Shown piece by piece: positions 16,223-24,482 of a stretch of DNA of 26,035 nt (position 1 is its first letter; every line of letters begins with the position of its first letter). The translations under genes were made by a program, and so were the position numbers. Where the stretch lies: contig CAMAQR010000047.1 of NCBI GenBank assembly GCA_945860375.1, positions 1-26,035 of the forward strand, read 5' to 3'. Source of the stretch: Pseudorhodobacter antarcticus (lineage in GTDB: Bacteria; Pseudomonadota; Alphaproteobacteria; Rhodobacterales; Rhodobacteraceae). The notes beneath the pieces are model-generated. The model was not told the DNA's origin, ran no database searches, and worked only from the letters and a program-made list of their open reading frames with translations.

Positions 16223-17142
16223 ACCCGGCCCAGCCACGCGCCCGATTGCAGCAACCGTTCGATATGTTCGCGGATCAGACGCACCACTGCGCGTGTCGCA
16301 GGCGCATTGGCGCGTTGCGGCGCATGAGCAAGAACCAATTCACGACTGATCACTGGCTCCACGATCTTCTGCACCACCAAATCGCCACTGTCGAGCTCCG
16401 CCTGCACCGCCGTCACCGGCAGGATGGTGCGGATCGTGCCGCTGGTCACAAGACCCCGGATGGTGGGCAAAGTCTCCAACTCCATCGCGACGGTCAGGTT
16501 GACCTGAGCCCGCGCGCAAGCCTCGTCGACCAGAATGCGCAGGCCATGCGGCGCGCCGGGCAAAGCAAGGTCTTCACCCTCCAGATCACACAGTCTGACG
16601 GTGGCCCCTTGACCCAAAGGCGGCGCATGGCGGGCTGAGACGAGGTACATATCCTCAAACAGCAGATGTTCGGCATCGGGGAAGGTTCCGGCGCGCACTT
16701 TGTAAACCACCGCCAGGTCCACATTGCCGCTGGCCAGCCATTCGGCCACATAGCCGCTGAACCCTTCCCGCACCCGCATCTGAATCCCCGGATAATCGGT
16801 CCGGATTTGCGACAAAAGCGGCGACAGCAACACCAGCCCGACCGAAGGCGGAACGCCTAAAGTAACCACGCCCTGCATGGCAGAGCTGGTCGCGCCAATA
16901 TCGACGCGGATCTGCGCCACATCGGCCAGAACGCGGCGGGCGCGGGTCAGGAATGTCTCGCCAAGCTCTGTCACGATCACCCCGCGTCCGTTGCGGTAGA
17001 ACAAGGTTACGCCCAAGTCGAGCTCCAGTTCCCGGATCCGGCGGCTAAGGGCGGATTGCGCAATGTTGTGCGCCATCGCCGCTTTGGAAAAGCTGCCCGT
17101 CTCTGCGATCGAGATGAAATACTGAAAATCACGCAGATCCAT
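16219..17142 (-). CDS. LysR family transcriptional regulator
   Basis: A 307-residue LysR-type regulator. The N-terminal winged helix occupies residues 1-60 (FSKAAMAHNIAQSALSRRIR), followed by a helical linker and an effector-binding domain from about residue 90. It follows the hyuB2 gene on the same strand but is separated by a hairpin terminator, so it is expressed by read-through or by a promoter overlapping that hairpin. The ribosome-binding site (GGGGC) is weak. The likely target is the dyad at 24380-24404 in front of the acyl-CoA dehydrogenase operon, which has LysR-box geometry; that link is inference. Its TAG stop shares CTAG with the AraC stop. Confidence 0.92.
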   Translation of the reverse strand: MDLRDFQYFISIAETGSFSKAAMAHNIAQSALSRRIRELELDLGVTLFYRNGRGVIVTELGETFLTRARRVLADVAQIRVDIGATSSAMQGVVTLGVPPSVGLVLLSPLLSQIRTDYPGIQMRVREGFSGYVAEWLASGNVDLAVVYKVRAGTFPDAEHLLFEDMYLVSARHAPPLGQGATVRLCDLEGEDLALPGAPHGLRILVDEACARAQVNLTVAMELETLPTIRGLVTSGTIRTILPVTAVQAELDSGDLVVQKIVEPVISRELVLAHAPQRANAPATRAVVRLIREHIERLLQSGAWLGRV

Positions 17143-17161
17143 AGCTGTAGCCCCGATGTGG

Positions 17162-17197
17162 AAAAGGCTGCGGCGGCAGGATGGGCCCGCCGCCGCA
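17162..17197 (-). terminator. Hairpin terminator of the second catabolic operon
   Basis: Nine-base perfect arms TGCGGCGGC (17169-17177) and GCCGCCGCA (17189-17197) flank an 11-base loop. Read on the minus strand the hairpin is followed by GCC and a short TTTT run (17166..17163). It lies 35 bp after the hyuB2 stop and about 20 bp before the lysR start. The short U-tract may make it leaky, allowing read-through into lysR. Confidence 0.65.
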
Positions 17198-17231
17198 TTG
17201 TGTCAAAGGGAAGGACGTGAGGCGCCCGCTG

Positions 17232-19007
17232 TCAAGCCAGTTGCATTGCGGCGCGCAGCTTGGCAGTCGCAGGCAGATCAAGCCCCCACTGATAGCCGTT
17301 GGTGACAGGCTTGACCACAACACCGTACACATCGCGCGCGTGATCGGGGGTGATATAACCGTCCAGCAGGTCATCCAGCACCTTTTGCGGATCGCGCTTC
17401 AGGCTTGGGCCATAACCGCCGCCACCCGGTGACAGGTAGGTGATCACGTCCCCGGCCTCGGCCCGCAGGCCCGAGAATTTGGCCGGAACATCCACCGGAG
17501 GCGTACCCTTGTCATGGTTGTGCATCCGCACCGCCGCCGTGACACCCTCGCCGCCACCAAAGATGCCCCACGGAATATCCTCGTTCCGGTCGCTTTCGTG
17601 GGTCATGAATCCCGGCACAAGGAAGCGTTGCGATTTGACCACGCCCATGCCGCCGCGAAATTCGCCCGCACCCGGAAACACATCATCGCGAATCTCGTAG
17701 CGGTCGCAGATCACCGGCAGGTGCATGCCAAGGTCTTCCAACGGGTTGTTGCGGGTGTTGCGCATCAGCTCCTCGATCGTATCCGGGCCATCCGATTTCG
17801 GACGCCCGCCCATCGAAGCCTCGTTCACCTCGATCAGCACCCAATAATCGCCGCTGTCACGCACGCCGGAATAGCTGGCGAAAGACAGGCAGGCCGCATT
17901 TCCGGCGGTGCATTTGTCGGGCAAAACCGGGGCCAACGCCTTGATGATAAGGTCCACAACGCGCTGGATCTGGTTGAAGCGCGCTTCACAGGCGGCAGGT
18001 GCAATTGGATTGAAGATGCAGCCCAGTGGCGCCGTCACCTTGACCGGGCGGAATGACCCTTCGTTCTGCGGAATGTATTCGGTGTTGGTGTAGGTATCCA
18101 GCAGCAAGGCTCGAAAAGCAAAGTAGCAGGCGACCTTGGTCGAGCCTTCAAATGGCACATTGAACGCCGTCGGCACCTGCGGCGATGACCCGGTCAGGTC
18201 AACCTCGACATCGTCGCCGGTCACCCGCACCGTCACTTTGATCGGCAGATGCACGCCGCGGGTGCGGCCGTCGTCATCCATGAACCCTTCGGCAAAGTAT
18301 TCGCCATCCGGTATCTTGGCGATTTCGCGCCGCAACATCTGTTCGGAATAGTCCATCAACTGCTTGCCGGCCTGCTCCACCACAGCGCGGCCATAGGTGT
18401 CCATCAATTCGCAGAACCGCCTGACCCCCAGTTCGGCCGAGGCGATCTGCGCCTCAAGATCGCGCATCACCAGCCCCGGCACCCGCGTGTTGCCGCTGAT
18501 ATAGCGCCACAGCGTGTCGTTGCGCTTTCCCGCCTCGACCAGCTTCAACCCGTTCAGCAGCATGCCTTCGGCGAACACATCCGGCACGTCGATGATCAGG
18601 CCCGGCGTTGCGGCCCCAATGTCCAGATGGTGCGCGGTGTTGGCCGAAAAACCCACCAGTTCACCGCAGTAGAAGATCGGCATGACAATGCCGATATCGG
18701 GCGAGTGGCTGGCGCCGAAATAGGGGTGGTTGTGGATCACCACGTCGCCCTCGTGCCAGTCCGTCAAGGGAATGCTCTTTTCGATGCCGCGCAGATAGCC
18801 CGGGATCGATCCGATGTGCATTGGCGTGCTGTCGCTTTCGCACAGCGTGTTGTAATCCAGATCGAACAGCCCCGCCCCGAGGTCCTGACTTTCCCGGATG
18901 ATTGACGAATAGGACATGCGATACAGCACATTGCCCATCTGTTCGGCAATCGCATGCAGCGCGCCGCCGATGACCTGCAGCGTGATCGGATCAATGGTTT
19001 TGCTCAT
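17232..19007 (-). CDS. hyuB: HyuB-type subunit B (second copy)
   Basis: A 591-residue HyuB family protein. Motifs at the same places as in the first copy read differently: HNHPYFGASH at residues 92-101, Asp104 and AHHLDIG at 125-131. The glycine-rich C-terminal loop (SPGGGGYGPS) is present. It pairs with HyuA2, encoded three bases upstream, as an ATP-dependent amide/lactam hydrolase or a related carboxylase. AGGGAA precedes the ATG. It is the last gene of the operon and is followed by the hairpin at 17162-17197. The gene order (A then B) is opposite to that of the first pair, and similarity between the copies is only at family level. Confidence 0.9.
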   Translation of the reverse strand: MSKTIDPITLQVIGGALHAIAEQMGNVLYRMSYSSIIRESQDLGAGLFDLDYNTLCESDSTPMHIGSIPGYLRGIEKSIPLTDWHEGDVVIHNHPYFGASHSPDIGIVMPIFYCGELVGFSANTAHHLDIGAATPGLIIDVPDVFAEGMLLNGLKLVEAGKRNDTLWRYISGNTRVPGLVMRDLEAQIASAELGVRRFCELMDTYGRAVVEQAGKQLMDYSEQMLRREIAKIPDGEYFAEGFMDDDGRTRGVHLPIKVTVRVTGDDVEVDLTGSSPQVPTAFNVPFEGSTKVACYFAFRALLLDTYTNTEYIPQNEGSFRPVKVTAPLGCIFNPIAPAACEARFNQIQRVVDLIIKALAPVLPDKCTAGNAACLSFASYSGVRDSGDYWVLIEVNEASMGGRPKSDGPDTIEELMRNTRNNPLEDLGMHLPVICDRYEIRDDVFPGAGEFRGGMGVVKSQRFLVPGFMTHESDRNEDIPWGIFGGGEGVTAAVRMHNHDKGTPPVDVPAKFSGLRAEAGDVITYLSPGGGGYGPSLKRDPQKVLDDLLDGYITPDHARDVYGVVVKPVTNGYQWGLDLPATAKLRAAMQLA

Positions 19008-19010
19008 GGC

Positions 19011-21110
19011 TCAGTTCCCTTCCACGTTGCGGCTGATCACGATGTCGCCCAGACGCATCACCAAAGCGGTGTAGCCCTTTGGGATCACGGTGGTGGAGTT
19101 TTGCTGGGTGACGATGGCAGGGCCAGTCACCACATCATCGGCTTTAAGTTTGCTGCGGTCAAAGCGCGGGGTCTCCAGCGTCTGGCCATCGTCGAAGGTG
19201 GTCAGTCGGGAATACAACGCCGCCTCCGAAGGGTTGCGCCGCCCACCCTTGTCCAGGTCCGGCAGGCGCAGCGTGTCAGCGGCGGCGGTGCCAATCACAC
19301 GCAGGGTCACGACCTCCACCGCCTGATCCTCGAACGCATGGCCGTATTCGGCGCGGTGAACGGCATAAAACGCCCGCTCCACGGCCGCGGCGGTCGCGGT
19401 GGTAAACGGCCCTTCAGGCACATCGACGCGCAACTCGAACCCTTGGCCCACATAGCGGCATTCCGCGATGCGCGAAAAGCTTTGCGCCTCGGTCGGGATC
19501 CCGTCGCTGTCAAGTTGCGCCTTGGCCTCTGCCTGTAGTTTGTCGAAGATCGCACCGAGGTTGGCAAAGGTACCGGTATCCCCTGCCTGCAAGATCGCCA
19601 GCGCCGACCGGGTGAATTCATAGCGCGGTTCGGTGACCAACAGCCCCATCGCCGCTGTAATACCGGGGTGGAGGGGGGAGATCACGTTCTTCGCCCAGAT
19701 CGCCTCACCCAAAGCCACGCCATGCAACGGCCCGGCACCACCAAAGGCCATCAGGCTGAAGCCGCGTGGATCAATCCCCCGCGCGACCGAATTCGAGGCA
19801 ATCGCCAACGCCATGTGGTTGTTGATGATGCGCAGCACGCCCAAGGCGGCCTCCTTGACCGACAGGCCCAAGGGTTCCGCCAGTTTCGAACGGATCGCAG
19901 CCTCCGACAAGGCCGGGTCAATCTTCAGCCCGCCGCCCAGAAACTGCTCGGGGTCCAGACGGCCCAGCACAACCTGCGCATCAGTGACGGTCGGTTCCAC
20001 CCCGCCTTTGCCATAGCAGGCCGGACCCGGCTCTGCCCCGGCTGATCGCGGGCCGACGCGGAAGGCCCCGCCGCTGTCGACATAGGCGATAGAGCCGCCG
20101 CCCGCCCCGATGGCATTGATGTCGATCATCGGCACCAGCACCGGCATTTCGGCCACTTCGGTGTCACGCGGGTTCTTGATGGTCAGCTGACCGTCGCGGA
20201 TGACCGAAATATCGGCAGAGGTGCCGCCAATGTCGATGGTAATCACCTGGCCCTGACCGCAAGCCTCACCGGTCCAGCGCCCGCCGATCACGCCACCCGC
20301 CGGGCCAGACAGCAGCAACCCGACCGGGTTCTTGCTGGCCTGCTCAACGGTGGAAACCCCGCCGTTCGACTGCATCATTCGGACATAGGCATTCACCCCC
20401 GCCTCGCGCAGACGCCGTTGCAAATTGTCCAGATACCCCGCCGTGCGCGGCCCGATATAGGCGTTCATCGCAGCGGTCGAAAACCGCTCATACTCCCGCA
20501 TCGTGTTCACCACTTCGCAGGAGGCGCAAATAAACGCATCGGGCATGACGCGCTTGACGATCTCTTTGGCCATCAACTCGTGGTCGTGGTTGAGGAAGGA
20601 AAACATGAAACCGATGACCACCGCCTCTAATCCGCGCTGCGCGAAAAGTTCGGCGGCCTGTTCAACCTCGTCCAGATTCAGCGGAGTCTCCACCAAACCT
20701 GACGGCGGCATGATCCGTTCGGTCACCGCAATCCGATTGCGACGCTTGATCAAGGGCGCGCTTTGCCACGGCACGTCAAATTGCAGCGAAAAGTTGTGCG
20801 GCCTTTTGTGCCGCGCCATGTGAAGGATGTCGCGAAAGCCCTTGGTGGTGATCATCCCCACTTCGGCCCCATTGCGTTCGATGACAATGTTGGTGGCCAC
20901 CGTGGTGCCGTGAAACAGCGCGTCGATCTGGCCGGGCTGGATGCCCGCTATGGCGCACAGTTCTACCACGCCCTGCACCACGCCGATGGATTGGTCCTTG
21001 GGTGTGCTGGACACCTTGTGAACAACGACTTGCTGGCGGCCATCCGCCCCCACCGCCTCTAGCACGAGGTCGGTGAAGGTGCCGCCCACGTCAACGCCTA
21101 CCCTGATCAT
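19011..21110 (-). CDS. hyuA: HyuA-type subunit A (second copy)
   Basis: A 699-residue HyuA family protein with canonical motifs: DVGGTFTD at residues 7-14, HGTTVATN at 67-74 and a second DIGGTSAD in the middle of the chain. It should bind ATP and work with HyuB2. The canonical HGTT motif distinguishes it from the first copy (NGTT). AGGGGATG lies upstream of the ATG at 21110. A 60-bp gap with a bulged hairpin (21131-21149) separates it from the dehydratase gene. Its place behind CoA-ester genes suggests an amide, lactam or hydantoin step feeding, or fed by, acyl-CoA chemistry; the substrate is unknown. Confidence 0.9.
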   Translation of the reverse strand: MIRVGVDVGGTFTDLVLEAVGADGRQQVVVHKVSSTPKDQSIGVVQGVVELCAIAGIQPGQIDALFHGTTVATNIVIERNGAEVGMITTKGFRDILHMARHKRPHNFSLQFDVPWQSAPLIKRRNRIAVTERIMPPSGLVETPLNLDEVEQAAELFAQRGLEAVVIGFMFSFLNHDHELMAKEIVKRVMPDAFICASCEVVNTMREYERFSTAAMNAYIGPRTAGYLDNLQRRLREAGVNAYVRMMQSNGGVSTVEQASKNPVGLLLSGPAGGVIGGRWTGEACGQGQVITIDIGGTSADISVIRDGQLTIKNPRDTEVAEMPVLVPMIDINAIGAGGGSIAYVDSGGAFRVGPRSAGAEPGPACYGKGGVEPTVTDAQVVLGRLDPEQFLGGGLKIDPALSEAAIRSKLAEPLGLSVKEAALGVLRIINNHMALAIASNSVARGIDPRGFSLMAFGGAGPLHGVALGEAIWAKNVISPLHPGITAAMGLLVTEPRYEFTRSALAILQAGDTGTFANLGAIFDKLQAEAKAQLDSDGIPTEAQSFSRIAECRYVGQGFELRVDVPEGPFTTATAAAVERAFYAVHRAEYGHAFEDQAVEVVTLRVIGTAAADTLRLPDLDKGGRRNPSEAALYSRLTTFDDGQTLETPRFDRSKLKADDVVTGPAIVTQQNSTTVIPKGYTALVMRLGDIVISRNVEGN

Positions 21111-21130
21111 CCTTGCATCCCCTGTCGTTG

Positions 21131-21149
21131 AAGGCCCAGCTTATGCTGG
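21131..21149 (-). other. Bulged hairpin between the dehydratase and hyuA2
   Basis: GGCCCAGC and GCTGGCC can pair with one bulged base around a TTAT loop. No U-tract follows on the minus strand (TTCAACG), so it is unlikely to be a full terminator. It may protect or separate parts of the operon mRNA. Confidence 0.3.
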
Positions 21150-21170
21150 CCAAATATTTGTTGATATGCC

Positions 21171-22022
21171 TCATCTCCAAGAAGCCTGTGCCTCCATGCA
21201 CAGACGACCATCTGCGGCGGCGGTCCACAGGTGCAGGCCGTCGTCGCGCTCTGCCGCGTTCACCGTAAAGGCTGCGCCGTCGATCAGAGGGCTGATGGCG
21301 CGGAAATCAAAGCGCAGAGGCGGCGCGGCGCGCAGCCTTGCGGCATATTCCAGCATCATCGTGGCCTGCAGTGGACCATGGACGACAAGTCCCGCGTAGC
21401 CCTCGGTTTTGATAGCGTGGTCGCGATCGTAATGAATGCGGTGGCCGTTGAAGGTGATGGCGGAATAGCGAAACAGCAGCACCGGATCGGCCATGACGCT
21501 ATAGGACCAACTCGCCTTGGGCGCCTGCGGGATCGCCGGGGCCGGGGCGTCCGGGTTGCGCGGGCCACGGTAGACGATGTCATGCCTTTCGTTCAGCACC
21601 AGCCCCTGTGACCCGGTGAATGCGTGGTCCACCGTTACAAAGCACAGTTCCCCGCTGCGCCCGGTTTTCATCACCACATCACGGACGGTCGATCGCCGCG
21701 TGACCACGTCACCGACATGTAAACGCCCGCGCAGATCGATCTGCCCGCCCGCCCACATCCGATGCGGCAGCGGCACCGGCGGCAGCAGGCCGCCACGTTT
21801 GGGATGCCCGTCCAGTCCAAGCTGCGACATGGGGCGCGTGGCTGGTGCGAGGCACCAGTGGATGGCTAAGGGTGCCGCTTCTCCAGCCTCAAGGTCGGGT
21901 TTGAGATCGTCCAGAACCGCCAGATAACCCGCAACCAGTCGCACCGAAACGGTGTCCTCCGCCGTCTCGGTCCGGCCTATCCATTGGCGCAGGTGTTCGA
22001 TGTCGAGGGAGGTTTCGGTCAT
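21171..22022 (-). CDS. MaoC / FAS1-like dehydratase (HTD2, mesaconyl-C4-CoA hydratase type)
   Basis: A 283-residue hot-dog fold protein of the FAS1-like dehydratase (HTD2) group, related to mesaconyl-C4-CoA hydratase. The N-terminal half includes PPVPLPHRMWAGGQIDL at about residues 80-96. The C-terminal half has YSAITFNGHRIHYDRDH, the usual MaoC-like motif with catalytic Asp/His-type residues, and GLVVHGPLQA. It would add or remove water across an enoyl-CoA in the cytoplasm. The start overlaps the CoA-transferase stop by four bases (ATGA). Acyl-CoA dehydrogenase, CoA-transferase and this dehydratase together make a short beta-oxidation-like route; the chain substituents cannot be deduced. Confidence 0.88.
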   Translation of the reverse strand: MTETSLDIEHLRQWIGRTETAEDTVSVRLVAGYLAVLDDLKPDLEAGEAAPLAIHWCLAPATRPMSQLGLDGHPKRGGLLPPVPLPHRMWAGGQIDLRGRLHVGDVVTRRSTVRDVVMKTGRSGELCFVTVDHAFTGSQGLVLNERHDIVYRGPRNPDAPAPAIPQAPKASWSYSVMADPVLLFRYSAITFNGHRIHYDRDHAIKTEGYAGLVVHGPLQATMMLEYAARLRAAPPLRFDFRAISPLIDGAAFTVNAAERDDGLHLWTAAADGRLCMEAQASWR

Positions 22023-23131
22023 CTGGCAAACTCCGCCCGGATCAGGTCGGTGTGTTGCCCAAGTTCCGGGACAGGCCCCGGCACCAAGTCGCGCCGCAAT
22101 GGTGATATGGGACCCCTAAAGCTGCCCCCCGCCACGGTTCCCTGCATCAGGCGCAAGGCGGGGTGTGCGGACAGGTCGGCCACAGTGCTGACCCGCGACC
22201 ATGGCAGGTCTGCGGCTTCCAGTACGGCGATCATTCCGGCTTGGGTCTGGGCCGCGAATATCGGGTCGATGATGGCATCCAGCGCCACCCGGTTGACGAC
22301 ACGGTCCGGGTTGTTGGCAAAGCGCGGATCAATGGTCAGGTCAGGCCGCTGCAAGACCATGGCGCAGAACCGCACCCACTCTTGCGGCGATTGTACGACC
22401 GCCACCACCTCACCATCGGCGCAAGCATATGCACCGTAGGGGTAGATCGCCGCATGCCGCAGGCCCACGCGTGGCGTGTCGCGCTGGGCGTAGTCGTAGT
22501 GCAGCAAGGGCACTGACATCAGGTCGGCCATGGTGTCGAACATGGCAATCTCTATCGCCTTGCCCTGCCCGGTCAGCCCGCGTTCCAGCAACGCCTCCAG
22601 CACGGCGGCGTGGGCGGTCATGCCCGTGGTGACATCGGCAAGGGAAACGCCCACCTTGACCGGGGTTTCCGCCGTGCCTGTCACCGAACACAGACCGCTT
22701 TCGGCCTGAATCAGCATGTCATAGGCGCGCATGTCACGGGCGGGGGTATCTTGGCCGTAGCCCACGATATCCACCGCGATCAGACGGGGATAACGCGCCA
22801 CCAGATCAGCCGCGCCCAGCCCCAACCGCGCGGCTGCACCGGGGGCTAGATTCTGCACAAAGACATCCGCCTGTGTCACCATCGCCTCAACCACGGCACG
22901 GTCAGGCTCGGCCTTTATGTCAAGAACTGCACTTTGCTTGCCTCGGTTCAGCCAGGCGAAATAAGCGCTGGTGCCGTGGACGGCGCGGTCATACTGGCGG
23001 GCAGTATCACCGGAGTCGCGTTCAATCTTGATCACCCGCGCACCCGCATCGGCCAGCCGTACCGTGCAAGCGGGTGCGGCCACGGCTTGTTCAATGGCCA
23101 CCACCAGAAGCCCGGTCAACGGTCCCGCCAT
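22019..23131 (-). CDS. CaiB/BaiF family CoA-transferase
   Basis: A 370-residue class III CoA-transferase, the usual size. The N-terminal segment VVAIEQAVAAP is family-typical, and the catalytic aspartate is probably D138 in AYDMLIQAESG. LNRGKQSAVLDI and VGVSLADVTTGM are other family marks. It moves CoA from an acyl-CoA donor to a free acid, as in mesaconyl-CoA, citramalate or carnitine transferases. The ATG at 23131 lies one base after the dehydrogenase stop, with AAGG upstream; the longer frame to 23161 lies inside the dehydrogenase gene. It presumably activates the pathway acid without spending ATP. Confidence 0.92.
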   Translation of the reverse strand: MAGPLTGLLVVAIEQAVAAPACTVRLADAGARVIKIERDSGDTARQYDRAVHGTSAYFAWLNRGKQSAVLDIKAEPDRAVVEAMVTQADVFVQNLAPGAAARLGLGAADLVARYPRLIAVDIVGYGQDTPARDMRAYDMLIQAESGLCSVTGTAETPVKVGVSLADVTTGMTAHAAVLEALLERGLTGQGKAIEIAMFDTMADLMSVPLLHYDYAQRDTPRVGLRHAAIYPYGAYACADGEVVAVVQSPQEWVRFCAMVLQRPDLTIDPRFANNPDRVVNRVALDAIIDPIFAAQTQAGMIAVLEAADLPWSRVSTVADLSAHPALRLMQGTVAGGSFRGPISPLRRDLVPGPVPELGQHTDLIRAEFAR

Positions 23132-23132
23132 C

Positions 23133-24308
23133 TCAATAGGACCTTGGCAGGCCAAGCACATGCTCTGCCAAATGGGACAAGATCAGGTTGGTCGAAATCG
23201 GCGCCACCTGATACAGGCGCGCCTCGCGGAACTTGCGCTCGATGTCGTATTCCTCGGCAAAGCCATAACCGCCATGCGTCTGCACGCAAGCCTCGGCGGC
23301 GGCCCAGGATGCCTCTGCCGCCAGCATCTTGGCCATGTTCGCCTCTGCGCCGCAGTCGCGGCCCGCCTCGAACAATTGGCCAGCGTGTTTCACCATCAAC
23401 TCAGCCGCACGCATCTGGGCGTAAGCCTTGGCGATGGGGAACTGCACCCCTTGGTTCTGGCCAATCGGGCGGCCAAACACCTTGCGTTCGTTGGCATAGG
23501 CGGTGGCTTTGGCGATGAACCACTTGGCGTCACCGATACATTCGGCCGCGATCAGAATCCGTTCGGCGTTCATGCCGGACAGGATGTAGCGAAAGCCCTT
23601 GCCCTCTTCGCCGATCAGGTTTTCGGCAGGCACCTTCACGTTGTCAAAGAACACCTCAGTGGTAGAGTGATTCATCATGGTACGGATCGGGCGGATCGTC
23701 ATGCCCGCGGCCAGCGCCTGCTTCATGTCAACGATAAAAACCGACAGGCCCTCGGTCCGCTTGGCGATCTTGTCCTTGGGCGTGGTTCGGGCCAAAAGCA
23801 GCATCAGATCCGAGTGTTCGGCTCGGCTGGTCCAGACCTTTTGCCCGTTGACCACGTAATGATCGCCGCGCTTTTCGGCAAAAGTGGTGATCGATGTCGT
23901 GTCGGTCCCGCTGCCCGGTTCCGTCACGGCAAAAGCCTGCAGCCGCAGCGCACCGCTCGCGATCTGCGGCAGATAGCGGATCTTTTGCTCGTCCGACCCA
24001 TGCCGCAGCAGGCTGCCCATGATATACATCTGCGCGTGACAGGCCGCACCATTGGCCCCGGCTTTCTGAATCTCCTCCAGCACCGCCGCCGCCGCGCTTA
24101 AGGTCAACCCGGCACCGCCATAGGCTTCGGGGATCAGTACCGAAAGATAGCCCGCGTCGGTCAGCGCCGTGACAAATTCCGTGGGATAGGCGGCCTCCCG
24201 GTCAAGTTTGCGCCAGTAACTGCCAGGGAACTGTCCGCAAAGGCGCTGCACCGCCAGCCGTATCTCGCGGATTTCGTCGCTGTCGTCAGAGGTTTCGTAG
24301 CGCATCAT
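23133..24308 (-). CDS. Acyl-CoA dehydrogenase
   Basis: A 391-residue FAD enzyme of the acyl-CoA dehydrogenase family. It has AVTEPGSGTDTTS at about residues 127-139, KVWTSRAEHSD at 157-167 and the C-terminal THGGYGFAEEYDIER. The MCAD/SCAD-type catalytic Glu in the YEGT motif is missing: the region reads YQVAPIST. Instead Glu249 in MNAERIL lies where isovaleryl-CoA and long-chain enzymes place their base. It likely oxidises a CoA ester at the alpha-beta bond in the cytoplasm, passing electrons to ETF. It is the first gene of the operon, with AAAGG before the ATG pair at 24308, behind the control region at 24309-24482. Confidence 0.93.
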   Translation of the reverse strand: MMRYETSDDSDEIREIRLAVQRLCGQFPGSYWRKLDREAAYPTEFVTALTDAGYLSVLIPEAYGGAGLTLSAAAAVLEEIQKAGANGAACHAQMYIMGSLLRHGSDEQKIRYLPQIASGALRLQAFAVTEPGSGTDTTSITTFAEKRGDHYVVNGQKVWTSRAEHSDLMLLLARTTPKDKIAKRTEGLSVFIVDMKQALAAGMTIRPIRTMMNHSTTEVFFDNVKVPAENLIGEEGKGFRYILSGMNAERILIAAECIGDAKWFIAKATAYANERKVFGRPIGQNQGVQFPIAKAYAQMRAAELMVKHAGQLFEAGRDCGAEANMAKMLAAEASWAAAEACVQTHGGYGFAEEYDIERKFREARLYQVAPISTNLILSHLAEHVLGLPRSY

Positions 24309-24330
24309 CGAGCCTTTGTTACTTGCCCTA

Positions 24331-24372
24331 CAGAAGACGCAGAAGGCCCATCGCGGCAGAAGCCACCTTCTG
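24331..24372. repeat. Cluster of CAGAAG repeats
   Basis: CAGAAG occurs at 24331-24336, 24340-24345 and 24357-24362, and the inverted copy CTTCTG is at 24367-24372; the last two form a 6-base dyad with a 4-base spacer. They lie between the LysR-type dyad and the acyl-CoA dehydrogenase start, where the promoter and leader should be. They may be secondary regulator sites or leader RNA structure. Confidence 0.35.
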
Positions 24373-24379
24373 GGGATTT

Positions 24380-24404
24380 CAGTTATGCCCGATCAGCATA
24401 ACTG
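24380..24404. promoter_or_regulatory. LysR-type operator dyad in the divergent control region
   Basis: A perfect 9-base inverted repeat, CAGTTATGC and GCATAACTG, flanks a 7-base spacer. Inside it, ATGC-N7-GCAT gives the T-N11-A geometry of LysR-type binding boxes. It lies 72 bp upstream of the acyl-CoA dehydrogenase start and about 80 bp upstream of the divergent isomerase, so one bound regulator could act on both. The LysR protein at 16219-17142 is the natural candidate. Confidence 0.55.
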
Positions 24405-24482
24405 CTTGCAGGCGCGCGCGGGTGCAATTGGTCCTGGGCGGATGTTAGCATCGAAAGGCAGACCATGGAAAAGGGGACAAAG

